From Chloranthus sessilifolius (Eukaryota > Streptophyta > Magnoliopsida > Chloranthales > Chloranthaceae): a stretch of 64,000 nt of DNA. Made by a program: the position numbers and the translations under genes. Shown piece after piece: positions 11,831 to 23,783 of the stretch. Each line of letters starts with the position of its first letter. The stretch's first letter is position 1. The notes under the pieces were generated by a model. The model was not told where the DNA came from. It worked only from the letters and a program-made list of their open reading frames with translations, and did not search any database. The stretch covers positions 79,209,765 to 79,273,764 of the forward strand of contig CM037588.1 of NCBI GenBank assembly GCA_021018995.1, written 5' to 3'.

Positions 11831-14122
11831 TGTGACAACCCAAATTTCGTCACTCCAAAATCCGTGCCATCAGCACGACCCTCGAGGTCATGCACCTTAT
11901 ATCTATGCGGAACATCAAGTAACAAGTAAAAGCCAACAATTCAAAATACCAAAGCTTTGAACTAACTAAGTCTCCGTGTTTCATCAAAGTCTAGCAACCA
12001 ACAGACAGTTCCGGTCTCATGCCAATTCATGAGCAAAGGAACTGTCCCGAACCATTGGTGACAATCATATCACCCCCGATGGTTCGTCAAAAAGAAAGTA
12101 TAGTATTTAATTACATTTAAAAGAAAGGACATGATATGCCAAGCCACGAGTACTCTCTACTCACCACCTCTAAATGTAAAGAACTTCTAAAAGAATTCCT
12201 CAGGAGGAGGTTCTAACTCTTCTCCGGTCGCGAAATCCGAGCCTTTTGGATCAACGTCTCAAGCTCGTGTTGTCATGAAAAGTTGCACCTGCGACGTATA
12301 GTCTAAGGGGTGAGCTACATCCTAGCTCAGTAGAGAAACGTAAAGAACATATAGATTAATTCTGACATATATGATGTGCAGTAAAAGAAAAATACAGTTT
12401 ATCTGCTGTTACTATCTGGAAGGACAATCGAAATTACTGAAGGAAAAGATGAATACAACTACTTACTTTGCATGGTTTTGTTCTTTCTCATCTTACTCGT
12501 TTAGTTGTGAATTTGGCCTAATAACTTAACTCTTTAACTTAAATAGTCCCCGGGCAATATAGCATCGAGCCCCGATGGAATACCCACCATCGTCGTCTAA
12601 CTAGACAGTTATCAATTTTGTATTCTCGAAATCGCCAAGCCCCTTTCTTCTAGGTAGCGGGGTCTACTGTTAAATCTACATCCCTGGAATGTGCTACTGT
12701 ATACGGATTAACTGCCGTACCGGTCACGGGTATCCTGCCGAGTCAGTCGTGGGTATCCCGCCACGTCGGTGGGGTATTCTAAACAAACCTTAAATAACAA
12801 AAATATCAAGTGTGCTTTACATGTAGTTATTCACCGTGATTGTGCTAATTTTTAATATATTAGGCCTTATCACCTTACTTTCTTTTCCCCACTGATTCTC
12901 ATCTGCACCCCTGGGATGCTACTGATATATCCTATCATATAGGTATTCATCTTGTAGTTCTAGCGTCCCCTTTGGGGCTCCTGGCTTCATTTTCTGAAGT
13001 CTACGCACGCACGCTCTATTTATGTGACATGATGAGATACTTAGTTTAGCAATTAGATCTGTACTATACATATGCGAAATTGAACAATGTACATGTTTCG
13101 ATAAGGTTCCCTACCTCAAGGCAAAACCCAGTGGTCCCTTCTTGTAGTGATGACACGTACTGATTTCACGTCAATCTACATTTCATGCGAAAGGGCATGC
13201 CTTAGAATGGTCACCAATGGTCACTAGCACTCCTAGAGCGCATAGTTCACATGAGGTATATTTGTATACATCAAAGAAATTAAATTTTTAGTTTTGGTAC
13301 CTCGCTCGAGCGGTTGCTTAGCCTCGCCTGAGCGACCTCTTAACCTCGCTCGAGCGGTTGCCAAGCCTCGCTCGAGCGGCCTCTTATCCTCGCTCGAGCG
13401 GTTAAAGCGAGGTGTCTGAAGCCTAAAGTGATACCTCGCTCGAGCGAGCTTATTCCTTCTATATGGGTCTCGCTCGAGCGAGCCCAGAACGTACTATTCT
13501 CAGGTATATATTCTGTCCTCGCTCGAGAGAGACGTTTAGATCGCTCGAGCGAGGAGCGGAAACCTTCACTCCGTGATACTTCAAGAAATCTATCCTATTT
13601 CCTTAAATCTTAAATATAATTAATCGGCCATTGCCCAAATCTATCCTATTTCCTTAAATCTTAAATATAATTAATCGGCCATTGCCCAATACATTGTAGG
13701 TTATTATTAAGACATACCTAAGCACTTCTCAAGCATTATCTCTTACCTAAATCGGCGGATCTCGTAATCGGCTCGATCTCACGTTCGAATCCCTATTACT
13801 TCGAAGAGATCTCTACATTTCTGGTCCGACCTTCTCTCCAGGTCTTCCACCGGTTTACACTCCAACAAGGCCTTAGCCTTTCTTCTCTACAAGACTCTCC
13901 TTTCTCTTTCTCTATTTTCCTCCTCTCTATTTAGGTTAAAATTATATTACGTAGGGGAGGGCCTTCTCTCCACTTTCACTTATATAGTGAAAGGAAGGGA
14001 AAAATATAATATGTTACACACATATACACACCGTGTGTATATGTTGACCCAGGTTTCCTTGTGAACCACACATACACGTGCGTGGCATATCGCTTGTACG
14101 GTTCCGAAATCAGGTTGTTACA
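11831..14122 (-). repeat. F 3' LTR
   Basis: Starts TGTGACAACCC and ends GGTTGTTACA, 2,292 bases. It differs from the other LTR mainly by a 51-base tandem duplication at about 13,586-13,687 (unit beginning AAATCTATCC), absent from the 5' LTR, plus scattered changes. It contains the palindrome array at 13,301-13,555. Confidence 0.95.
13301..13555. repeat. CTCGAG palindrome array in F 3' LTR
   Basis: Nine copies of a TCGCTCGAGCG-type palindrome spaced irregularly, about 20-45 bases apart; seven keep the GCTCGAGC core. A TATATA box for the - strand (13,505-13,510) lies within the array. Each copy holds up to three CG dinucleotides. Confidence 0.9.
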
Positions 14123-14137
14123 TTCACCCCACCTTAT
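14123..14137 (-). other. F polypurine tract
   Basis: The - strand reads TAAGGTGGGGTGAA, directly next to the 3' LTR start TGTAACAACC, as expected for the second-strand primer. Confidence 0.8.
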
Positions 14138-14586
14138 AAGATTTTCGCCCTCGAAAATCGATCATGACCTAAGGTAATGTGACTACATATTTTACGGCTG
14201 TGTCCTTGATTAACTCATTACTCATTTATTAGTTAGTCGTATGGTCTAGTGACCCGAAAAGATCTATTTAAAGATTACAAGTGTTTGTACCAACAATAAT
14301 ACAATCACCTGAAACGGCCTGAAGAGTTAGAACCTGATAAACGATCATTATTAGAATTGAAAAGATGTTCATACCACACCACGCATGAAAACTTTTGTCA
14401 TGTTCTACAGTCATTCTATCAAACTCATCTAATCAAAAAATATATATATATATAACAAATATTTAGTGCCCACTAATTATAATTTGTGACAATCATGTCA
14501 CAGCAGTATCAACCATTCACCATACCAACAAAATTTTTAGCTTCACAATATATATATATATATATTTTAAATATATCCAAAGCGAC

Positions 14587-15865
14587 CTAGTCGTCACCCT
14601 CCTTGTACTCATCGTCGTCATCGCCTGTGTCCCATTCCTCATCACTCTCCGTATCGTCTCCCTCGCCCTCACCAACGGTCTCTCCGGCGTGGGTGGCACC
14701 CTCTGTAGTGGTCCTAGCAACCTGACCTGAACTAGATGTCCCAATAATGGCATGCAACCCAGGCTGTCAGACGTTATGGATATGCCTGACCCATGAGGTC
14801 AATGAGAAGCGCCTCCTGGAACCGCTGATGTAGTCGGGTCTCCCGTACCTATTGAAGAATCTCCCCTAACATACTGGTGTCGGTGGTATGCAGATTTGGT
14901 GGAGGCACAGTGGAGGGAGTAGCTAATCCTGTTGATGGTTCTTTGTGGTGCCTTGACTGACGATCTCTTCTCTTATTTACATTGTTTTGAAGCCCCTTTA
15001 GGTTTCGGCTGAGGTCTTGGGCTATGTAGGGTACAACGTTATCGGTAAGCGACAACTCATTGGTGTTGATCTTGAATCCATCCCTCCCATTACGCGCGCC
15101 GAGTCGGGATATAAGACGTGCGTATGGGAGGCGGTTGATCGGCGGAGGGATAACGCCCCTAACATTTCTTTTATAGGCATGCACCATGCCTTTAATGACG
15201 ACCATTGGGGCGCTAAACCATCTATTGTGGAAGGCGGAGTGCAAGGCTCGTAAAAAGGTGTCACGACGCTCTTGGTCATGACCGGTAGGGTGTAAATTTT
15301 TCTTGAAAATGATGTCTAAAAACCACATGTGTGGTGGTAACTGGGATCGGGTGATGGATTGACCCGATGCGGACATGCCGCCAGTAATATCATCAATGAT
15401 CATTGGAAACCCGACGTTCCCAACAAGTGGAGGTTGTGTGTTTGGTGTCGGGGTGTAGGTGAGAGGGCAGTTCATGACAGCGGATACATCGCCGCCTCCA
15501 AAAGACAGATCCTTCCCGTCAATTGTGACGAGGATGGTGTCTTCATTTACATTGGTTTTGAGGGTCTGATAAAATAACCGGACTAATCTCAGATAGTATC
15601 GAGGCCCAAATGGTGTAAGTAAAGGTCGGAGTTGGTGGTTTGTCAGGAAATCCGATGTCCATTTTGTGGATGTCGGATCAATAAAGCACGAGGGATGAAT
15701 TTCCCACTCGGGTTCCATTTCCTTCGTGCCCCACCAATCATCAAGTTGGATCGGGATGGGTGCCGATGGTGGAGATGGTTGTTGTTGTGGTGCCTTGTTT
15801 CGCGATGATGGCGATCGGGTCGCCATTCGCTTCCTCGGTTGGGGATTAGGGCTTGAAGAAGCCAT
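14587..15865 (-). pseudogene. F accessory ORF (putative plant transposon protein domain)
   Basis: Lies between the chromodomain and the polypurine tract on the same strand as pol, so it belongs to F. The longest frame gives 338 residues from 15,865. Residues 1-40 are basic and Pro/Ser-rich (PRKRMATRSPSSRNK). The core, about residues 60-260, has YLRLVRLFYQTLK, ITGGMSASGQSITRSQLPPH, FLDIIFKK, TGHDQERRDTFLRALHSAF and LPYARLISRLGARNGRDGF. It aligns by eye with the Athila accessory ORFs of A and B, down to the TGHSQERR/TGHDQERR and G.SI.R..L.P motifs. An acidic Asp/Glu-rich tail follows on the same strand to about 14,587. No membrane segment is seen, so it is not a classical envelope. The domain, which I recall as PF20167, has no established function. 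About one or two disruptions. Confidence 0.8.
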
Positions 15866-16060
15866 TAGAGTGATAGAGTTTAAAAACGTAAAGGAGTGTG
15901 GAGAAGGTAGATTTTACCTAGGAAAATGGTTTGGACGGTTCGGATTTTTCGAATCCGGCTTGAATCGGACGGAAAATGCTTGAAAGTGAAAACCCTAGAC
16001 CCTCGCTCGGCACCAAACTCCTCGCGTGAAGAAGAAATGGGTGTTTAGCAATCTGTCCAC

Positions 16061-16294
16061 TATATATAGTCTGTCCTCACTCGAGCGGTCGTTAGTTATC
16101 GCTCGAGCGATCACAGAATGATAACTGGCATAGAAATTTGGCCTCGCTCGAGCGGCTTGGAATCCTCGCTCGTGCGACAAATACACCTCGCTCGAGCGGT
16201 CACTATTCCTCGCTCGAGCGAGCCCAAAACACGTCATGTTTGTTATTTTATGTAGCTCGCGCTCGAGCGAGTGTGAAGTCTCATTCGAGCGAGC
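16061..16294 (-). promoter_or_regulatory. F internal promoter copied from the LTR
   Basis: Eight copies of the CTCGAG palindrome (about 16,075-16,294), most with the TCGCTCGAGCG form, lie upstream of the accessory ORF. On the - strand they run straight into a TATA box (TATATATA at 16,061-16,068), some 195 bases before the start at 15,865. The stretch 16,059-16,113 aligns with 13,501-13,554 and 23,211-23,264 in the LTRs: TATATA, then TCTGTCCTC, palindrome, CGTT.AG, palindrome. The internal array is therefore a copy of the LTR promoter, or the reverse. I infer separate transcription of the accessory ORF. Confidence 0.65.
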
Positions 16295-16511
16295 CCATCA
16301 CATGATTCAGTCATCCATAAGCTCGTATCTTGTCTTCCTCCGTTCTTATGTTCGGAAACATTGTGATCCAAATCACCCCTAACATTACTTAAGGACACGG
16401 TGATCGGAAACGCATGAGGAGTCCGCCGTAACAAATAATTTAAGCTAGAAAAATATTGAAATTTATACTTGAAATCAAAGTGTTATGTGACGTCACTATT
16501 TACAAGCAATT

Positions 16512-18099
16512 CTAATTGACCCTCTCAAACAACTTGGGGTATTGTTCTTTGACATCAGCCTCCCGTTCCCATGTTGCTTCTTCAGTCAGATGATTCTTCC
16601 ATCGAACAAGTACTAAGGGAATGATTTTGGTGCGTAGTACTTGCTCCTTTCTATCCAGTACCTCTGCTGGCTCTTCTATCATGCTCATGTCTTCACACAT
16701 CTCTAGTGATTGACCTTTCAAAATGTGGGAAGGGTCATTCACATATTTCCTGAGCATAGAAACGTGGAAAACGTTATGTACTCGATTGAACACCGGAGAT
16801 AAGCCGATGCGATATGCAACTTCGCCAACTCAGCCCAAAACTTCGAATGGTCCAAGATATCGTAGACTCAATTTCCCCCTTTCCAAATCTCATGACGCCC
16901 TTCATAGGTGACACCTTGACAAACACGTGTTCACCCACCTTATAATCAACGCTGGTCCACTTGATATCAGCGTAGCTTTTCTGTCTGCTTTGAGCCGACT
17001 TAAGTTTCTCCCTAATGATTCGGACGACTGCGGCATTTTCTTTCAGCAACTCGGGCCCTAAAACAAATTTTCACCGGTTTCCTCCCAATTGATGGGCGAT
17101 TTACACCGCCTTCCGTATAATGCTTCATATGGTGCCATTCCGATGCTTGTTTGGAAACTGTTATTATATGCAAATTTGATTAACGGTAAATATTGATCCC
17201 ACGATTCTTGCATTTCCAACATATAAGCCCTGAGCATGTCTTCTATTACTTGATTTACCCGTTTGTCAAAATCGATTGCGGATGGAAAGCTGAAGCGAAA
17301 TCTAATCGTGTCCCCATCCCTTCCGAAACTTCTTCGAATTTTGATGTATATAACGGATCTCGATCGGAGACAATGCTACTTGGGATTCCGTGTAGGTAGC
17401 ATTTATTTCCTTCATATAGAGTTTCGCTAGCTTTCTGCTGTATACATCGTGTTGTAAGGTAGGAAGTGTCTTTGACTTGGTCGATCGATCGATTACCGGA
17501 TGGCATTATATCTCTTTGCCGTACGCGGTAGTCCAACGATGAAATCCATAGATATTGATTCCCATTTCCATTCTGGTATTGGTAGAGGTTGCAACAATCC
17601 TGCAGGGTGTCTATGATCAATCTTCACTTGTTGACACGTCAAACATCGTGAAACGTATTCTGCTACATCTTATTTTAAACCTCTCCACCAGTAATTCCTT
17701 TTCAGATCTTGGTACATTTTTATGCTGCCTGGGTGTATCGCGTAACTTGATTTGTGTGACTCGTCAAGGATAGTTCGCTTTAGCTCAACATTGTCCGAAA
17801 TACAGAGTCGACCCTTGAACAACAAGGAACCATCCTCCTTGATTGAGAAATCTGATCTGATGCCCTCAGTTACATCTTGACGACTCTTCATTAACGCTGG
17901 GTCCCTCATCTGTAGCTCATGGATGTGCTCGAATATTACTGGTCTCACTAATATGTTAGCCAAAAAGGCCCCTGTAGCGCGTGGCTCAATATTTGCATCA
18001 TACATCGAAAGATCTTCAAACAACTTCCATCTATGCATACCGAACCAAAGCGCCGCAGTGGACCCTTTTCGACTTAGGGCATCGGCTACTACGTTAGCC
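16512..18099 (-). pseudogene. F integrase with C-terminal chromodomain
   Basis: Readable parts on the - strand: RNase H end and zinc-binding region with HPGSIKMYQDLKRNYWW (about 17,670-17,750), then the catalytic core at about 17,255-17,620, with FEEVSEGMGTRLDFASAFHP. The C-terminal domain (KSYADIKWTSVDYKVGEHVF, VSPMKGVMRFG) lies at about 16,850-17,049. The chromodomain is at 16,512-16,793: FHVSMLRKYV, then PAEVLDRKEQVLRTK, LVLVRWKNH and EATWERE. Chromodomains of this group are thought to steer insertion toward heterochromatin. Broken, with several disruptions. Confidence 0.85.
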
Positions 18100-19479
18100 T
18101 TACGGATGATCTTGTATGGAACAGTCATAGTCCTTAAGAAACTCCATCCATCTGTGTTGTCTCATATTTAGTTCCTTCTGTGTGAACAAGTATCTGAGGC
18201 TTTTATGATCGGTGAAAATCTCGAAGGTCTCACCGTATAAATAGTGTCGCCAAATCTTCAACGCAAATATGACTGCTGCTAGCTCTAGGTCATGTGTCGG
18301 ATAGTTCTTCTCATGTTCTTTCAACTGTCTCGACCCGTAAGCTATCACCTTCTTGTGTTGGTTGAGCACGCAACCCAAACCATTGTACGAAGCATCACTG
18401 TACACTGCGAATCCCCCACTGCCTGAAGGAATCGCTAAAACTGGAGCTAAAGTGAGTCTCGTTTTGAGTTCTTGAAAACTCTTCTCGCACCCCTCACTCC
18501 ATTCGAATCTCGCATCCTTCCTTGTAAGTCTTGTGAGAGGTCCCGATATTTTTGAAAACCCCTCAACAAAACGTCGATAGTAACCTGCCAGTCCAAGGAA
18601 ACTACGGATATCGGTCACTGTCTTAGGCTGTTCCCAATTCACTACTACTTCGATTTTGGACGGATCCACTGTGACACCATGCTTGGAGACGACATGTCCC
18701 AAAAAGCTAACCTCTTCTAACCAAAATTCGCATTTGCTGAGTTTGGCGTAAAGTTGGTGTTCACGCAAAGTTTGTAGAGCGAGTCTTAGATGCTTCTCAT
18801 GTTCCTCTTCTGACTTGGAATATATCAAAATGTCGTCGACAAACACTACGATGCAGGAATCCAGATGTGGTTTAAACACCCAGTTCATTAAGTCCATAAA
18901 CGACGCCGGTGCGTTTGTCAACCCAAACGGCATCACTAAAAATTCGTAGTGTCCATACCGTGTTCTGAATGCAGTTTTCTGAATATCTTGGGCCTTAACT
19001 CTCAACTGATGGTATCCCGACCTGAGGTCGATCTTAGAGAAATACCTTGCTCCTTGCAGTTGATCGAACAAATCATCAATTCTCGGCAACGGGTATCGGT
19101 TCTTCATAGTTAGTTTGTTTAACTGTCGATAGTCAATGCATAAACGCATTGACTCATCTTTCTTCTTTACAAATAAGACAGGTGCTCCCCAAGGAGACAC
19201 ACTTGGTCTTACAAACCCTTTATCCATAAGTTCTTGTAATTGTTCCTTCAATTCCTTCAACTCAGTAGGAGCCATTCGATATGGTGCCTTTGAGACAGGT
19301 TTCGTTCCTGGCGCTAAGTCGATAGCGAATTCCACTTCCCTCTCTGGAGGCAACCCTGGCAATTCGTCTGGGAACACATCTTCAAACTCTCTCACCACTG
19401 CGATTTCCGAAATGACATTCTTCTCTTCCTTATCAGCCTTCAAGAATGCCAAGTAACCGCCGCAGCCTTTTCTGATCAT
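18100..19479 (-). pseudogene. F reverse transcriptase and RNase H
   Basis: One uninterrupted 459-residue frame. RT hallmarks are [52 protein letters not shown] and the catalytic [10 protein letters not shown] at about residue 215. The thumb [18 protein letters not shown] leads to RNase H with [13 protein letters not shown] (about residue 370) and [11 protein letters not shown]. It is part of a pol polyprotein in F, placed between protease and integrase. Listed as fossil because the element as a whole is broken, though this stretch looks whole. Confidence 0.92.
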
Positions 19480-19492
19480 TTTCTCGGCCTCA

Positions 19493-19945
19493 TCACGAGA
19501 TCAGTGGCATAGATGACGACCTGACTCCTTGAAACCGAAATGATCTTCTTGTGTTGGGCCTAAAAATGACGACCTTGTTCTTGCAGTCGACTGTTGCACT
19601 ATGTTGCGCCAACCAGTCCATGCCAAGGATCACGTCAAACCCCTGCATGTCCAGTAGTATCAATTTTGCTTCAAATTCATGCACCTCTAGGTCTCGAACT
19701 GCTATAATGACGGATTTGCAAGCTAACTCCGTGTCTATTAATTCTCCAGTCGGAATAGACACAGATAGGACGAAGTCCAACACCTCTGGAACAATCTTCA
19801 TCCTCTTGGCAAATCCTGGAGTGACGAATGAGTGGGTAGACCCTGGGTCTATCAACACTCTAGCGTCATATCCAACGAAACATCCTTTCTCATACACGGT
19901 TAAAGTACCTATAGTATACATACATACATACAAAAATTTACACAT
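19493..19945 (-). pseudogene. F aspartic protease region
   Basis: Retropepsin-type protease that would cut the polyprotein. The catalytic-type motif reads VLIDPGSTHSFV, and ILGMDWLAQHSATVDC marks the C-terminal half. The usual family motif is LIDSGSTHSF, so the position after Asp is unusual. It lies directly upstream of RT and downstream of the gag zinc knuckles. Confidence 0.85.
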
Positions 19946-20063
19946 CCTTTCACACCCCTAGTTCACGTATAAATTTAGTGTTTAGCAAAAGAAACTACAC
20001 TATTTCTATTGAATGCACCTTCTCTATCCAAAGAAATGAAATTTCTTAAATTTAAAAAGATTC

Positions 20064-21446
20064 TCACCTTGGATGACTGCACGCTTCCTGAGTAGTGACT
20101 GCATAGGCTCTCCCTTGCACGACCGTTTTTCTTGCTTGAATTGGTCGTGACATCGAAGCTGAAGCTGTCTTCTCCTTGTTAGCCTCAGGACAGTCTTTAA
20201 TCACGTGGCCCATCTTGCCACATTTAAAACAACCTCGCATCCCCTGTCTGCAATCAGCCATTTTATGGGACTTGCCACACTTGGCACAAGTATCCCTTGG
20301 TGTTGAAGATGCAGCTCGTGAGAAGCCTTGTGTTACCGCAGCTCCAGTAGAAATGGCGGGACTCTCATATCTCATCGGTCTCCCTGATGCTAGAAAGGGA
20401 AACCTTTGATATGTGCTCTGTTGTGTCGGTCTCCCATATCCTGCTTGAAACGGTTGTCTCTGATTTTATACTACGAACCTCGACTTTTTGTTTATTGGCT
20501 CAGAGTTCCCCTGCTCTCGATCCACGCTTTGTTCTTCCCTATTGTTCCCTTTGACGGTAGCGGTTGTTGTTCTCTTCCACCACTAGCCCTTTACTCATAA
20601 CTTCTCCAGATGTTCTTAGCTTAAATGGAGCAACCTCCTCCTAATATCCGCCTCAAACCCTGCGTTGAAACCTCTCTTTGTCTTCATTGCTTCGTAAGAA
20701 CGTAGAGTTAAAGCGAAACGAGCAAGTCTCATGAACTCCATTCCGCATTCTCATTGTCATGTTTCTCGTTGGAGTTGTAAAACTGCATTTCCATCCGATT
20801 TCTCACCACTTTGGGAAATCGCTTATTGAATTCTTCCACAAATTCATTCCACGTCCATGGTACATTTGGGGTCTCCTGAGCTCTAGTTCACATACACTTC
20901 CACCAAGGTCCAAACCTCCCCATCTAACATGTACGACGCCCAACTGGACGCCTCATCTTCCGTGCAAGTGAGTACGTTGAAAAGCTTTTCCATCTCACTT
21001 AGCCAATTTTCAGCAGCCATAGTGTCTGCTTGCCCTGAAAAGTTAGGAGGTCTCATCCTCCAGAATTCAGTAAATGCCGAAGCTGCTGGGGGTGTTGGCA
21101 CTACCAGAGATATAGGTGGTTGATGCTAATTACCAGTATTTTGGGCCGACAAGGATGCTGCCATGGCAGCCGCCATGGTTTCCATAGTGTGCATCATCCT
21201 CTGACTCTCGTCTCTCTCTTCATTTCTCTCCCTGATCCTATCTTGTTCTCTTTGATCTTGACCATGACGGTCTTGATTGTGATTTTCGGTCTGCTCTTTG
21301 TTCCCTTGACTACTACTCTCGGGAATTTCTCTTTCTCCCAACGGTATTGTGTTCGTTGGCGAGATGAACTCACCTCTACTGCGTAAGTTCCTATCATGAC
21401 CACCCCTTGGTCGACCTCTCCTTCCCGAAGACATCACGATCTGCAT
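20064..21446 (-). pseudogene. F gag
   Basis: Chromovirus gag. The N-terminus is Arg/Gly-rich and strongly charged (RRGRPRGGH, then an Arg/Glu/Gln-rich stretch, 21,126-21,446). The capsid part starts WRMRPPNFSGQ, then AENWLSEMEKLFNVL (about 20,900-21,060). Near 20,200-20,310 lie two zinc knuckles in a row, CAKCGKSHKMADC and CFKCGKMGHVIKDC. It sits just inside the primer site. Broken, with a few disruptions, mostly in the capsid part. Confidence 0.88.
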
Positions 21447-21521
21447 ATGAAATTAACTTTCGTCAGCAGAAGTCCCTATGCTCTGACAAAAGAATGATTG
21501 TCAGAATTTCTAGAAGAAACT

Positions 21522-21533
21522 GCTCTGATACCA
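21522..21533 (-). other. F primer binding site (initiator-Met tRNA)
   Basis: The - strand reads TGGTATCAGAGC, complementary to the 3' end of initiator methionine tRNA, two bases inside the 5' LTR. It fixes the element's orientation. Confidence 0.95.
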
Positions 21534-21535
21534 AC

Positions 21536-23783
21536 TGTGACAACCCAAATTTCATCACTCTGAAATCCGTGCCATCAGCACGACCCTCGAGGTCATGCAC
21601 CTTATATCTATGCGGAACATCAAGTAACAAGTAAAAGCCAACAATTCAAAATACCAAAGCTTTGAACTAACTAAGTCTCTGTGTTTCATCAAAGTCTAGC
21701 AACCAACAGACAGTTCCGGTGTCATGCCAATTCATGAGCAAAGGAACTGTCTCGAACCATTGGTGACAGTCATATCACCCCCGATGGTTCGTCAAAAGGA
21801 AAGTATAGTATTTAATTACATTTAAAATAAAGGACTTGACATGCCAAGCCACGAGTACTCTCCACTCACCACCTCTAAACGTAAAGAACTTCTAAAAGAA
21901 TTCCTCAGGAGGAGGTTCTAACTCTTCTCCGGCCGCAAAATCTGAGCCTTTTGGATCAACGTCTCTCGAAGCCTGTGTTGCTGCGAGTGTTGCACCTGCG
22001 ACGTATAGTCTAAGGGGTGAGCTACATCCTAGCTCAGTAGAGAAACGTAAAGAACATATAGATTAATTCTGACATATATGCTGTGCAGTAAAAGAAAAAT
22101 ACAGTTTATCTGCTGTTACTATCTGGAAGGACAATCGAAATTACTGAAGGAAAAGATGAATACAACTACTTACTTTGCATGGTTTTGTTCTTTCTCATCT
22201 TACTCGTTTAGTTGTGAATTCGGCCTAATAACTTAACTCTTTAACTTAAATAGTCCCCGAGCAATATAGCATCGAGCCCCGATGGAATACCCACCATCGT
22301 CGTCTAACTAGACAGTTATCAATTTTGTATTCCCTGGGAATACTGCCCCAAGCCCCTTTCTTCTAGGTAGCGGGGTCTACTGTTAAATCTACATCCCTGG
22401 GATGTGCTCTATCTGGAGTTAACGCCGTATCGTCACGGATATCCTGCTGAGTCAGTCGTGGGTATCCCGCCACGTCGGTGGGGTATTCTAAACAAACCTT
22501 AAATAACAAAAATATCAAGTGTGCTTTACATGTAGTTATTCACCGTGATTGTGCTAATTTTTAATATATTAGGCCTTATCACCTTACTTTCCTTTCCCCA
22601 CTGATTCTCATCTGCACCCCTGGGATGCTACTGATATATCGTATCATATAGGCATTCATCTTGTAGTTCTAGCGTCCCCTTTGGGGCTCCTGGCTTCATT
22701 TTCTGAAGTCTACGCATGCACACTCTATTTATGTGACATGATGAGATACTTAGTTTAGCAATTAGATCTGTACTACACATATGCGAAATTGAACAATGTA
22801 CATATTTCGATAAGGTTCCCTACCTCAAGGCAAAACCCAGTGGTCCCTTCTCGTAGTGATGACACGTACTGATCTCACGTCAATCTACATTTCATGCGAA
22901 AGGACATGCCTTAGAATGGTCACCAGTGGTCACTAGCACTCCTAGAGCGCATAGTTCACATGAGGTATATTTGTATACATAAAAGAAATTAGATTTTTAG
23001 TTTTGGTACCTCGCTCGAGTGGTTGCTTAGCCTCGCTCGAGCGACCTCTTAACCTCGCTCGAGCGGTTGCCAAGCCTCGCTCGAGCGGCCTCTTATCCTC
23101 GCTCGAGCGGTTAAAGCGAGGTGTCTGAAGCCTAAAGTGATACCTCGCTCGAGCGAGCTTATTCCTTCTATATGGGTCTCGCTCGAGCGAGCCCAGAACG
23201 TACTATTCTCAGGTATATATTCTGTCCTCGCTCGAGCGAGACGTTTAGATCGCTCGAGCGAGGAGCGGAAACCTTCACTCCGTGATTCTTCAAGAAATCT
23301 ATCCTATTTCCTTAAATCTTAAATATAATTAATCGGCCATTGCCCAATACATTGTAGGCTATCATTAAGACATACCTAAGCACTTCTCAAGCATTATCTC
23401 TTACCTAAATCGGCGGATCTCGTAATCGGCTCGATCTCACGCTTGAATCCCTGTTACTTCGAAGAGATCTCTACGTTTCTGGTCCGACCTTCTCTCCAGG
23501 TCTTCCACCGGTTTACACTCCAACAAGGCCTTAGCCTTTCTTCTCTACAAGACTCTCCTTTCTCTTTCTCTATTTTCCTCCTCTCTATTTAGGTTAAAAT
23601 TATATTACGTAGGGAAGGGCCTTCTCTCCACTTTCACTTATATAGTGAAAGGAAGGGAAAAATATAATATGTTACACACATATACACACCGTGTGTATAT
23701 GTTGACCCAGGTTTCCTTGTGAACCACACATACACGTGCGTGGCATATGGCTTGTACGGTTCCGAAAATCTGGGGTTGTTACA
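21536..23783 (-). repeat. F 5' LTR
   Basis: Starts TGTGACAACCC at 21,536 and ends GGTTGTTACA at 23,783, 2,248 bases. A TATA-like box is seen at 23,214-23,220 (- strand), with another, CTATATAAG, near 23,640. The palindrome array is at 23,010-23,264. Confidence 0.95.
23010..23264. repeat. CTCGAG palindrome array in F 5' LTR
   Basis: Nine copies matching those at 13,301-13,555 in order and spacing. Eight keep GCTCGAGC, so this copy is slightly better preserved. Confidence 0.9.

Larger units (their letters stand above)
11831..23783 (-). mobile_element. F, Tekay-type chromovirus with an accessory ORF
   Basis: A full-length Ty3-type element on the - strand inserted in A's left LTR. The LTRs are 11,831-14,122 and 21,536-23,783. 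Target duplication GTCAG is at 11,826-11,830 and 23,784-23,788. The initiator-Met primer site is at 21,522-21,533. Order on the - strand: gag, protease, RT/RNase H, integrase, chromodomain, accessory ORF, polypurine tract. The LTRs look about 98% alike in the stretches I compared, so it is young relative to A. RT/RNase H is one long clean frame, while gag, integrase and the accessory ORF are interrupted, with roughly ten disruptions in all. Confidence 0.93.

Noticed and set aside
13301-13555. CRISPR-like spacing of palindromes
   Set aside because: Spacing is irregular, the repeat is only about 12 bases, there are no cas genes, and the array lies inside a plant LTR.
14587-15865. Reading the accessory ORF as a classical envelope gene
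   Set aside because: No signal peptide, no hydrophobic membrane segment and no cysteine pattern; the ends are basic or acidic. Only the position is envelope-like.
19136-19456. + strand frame over the F RT
   Set aside because: Antisense shadow of the RT frame, which has clear catalytic motifs.
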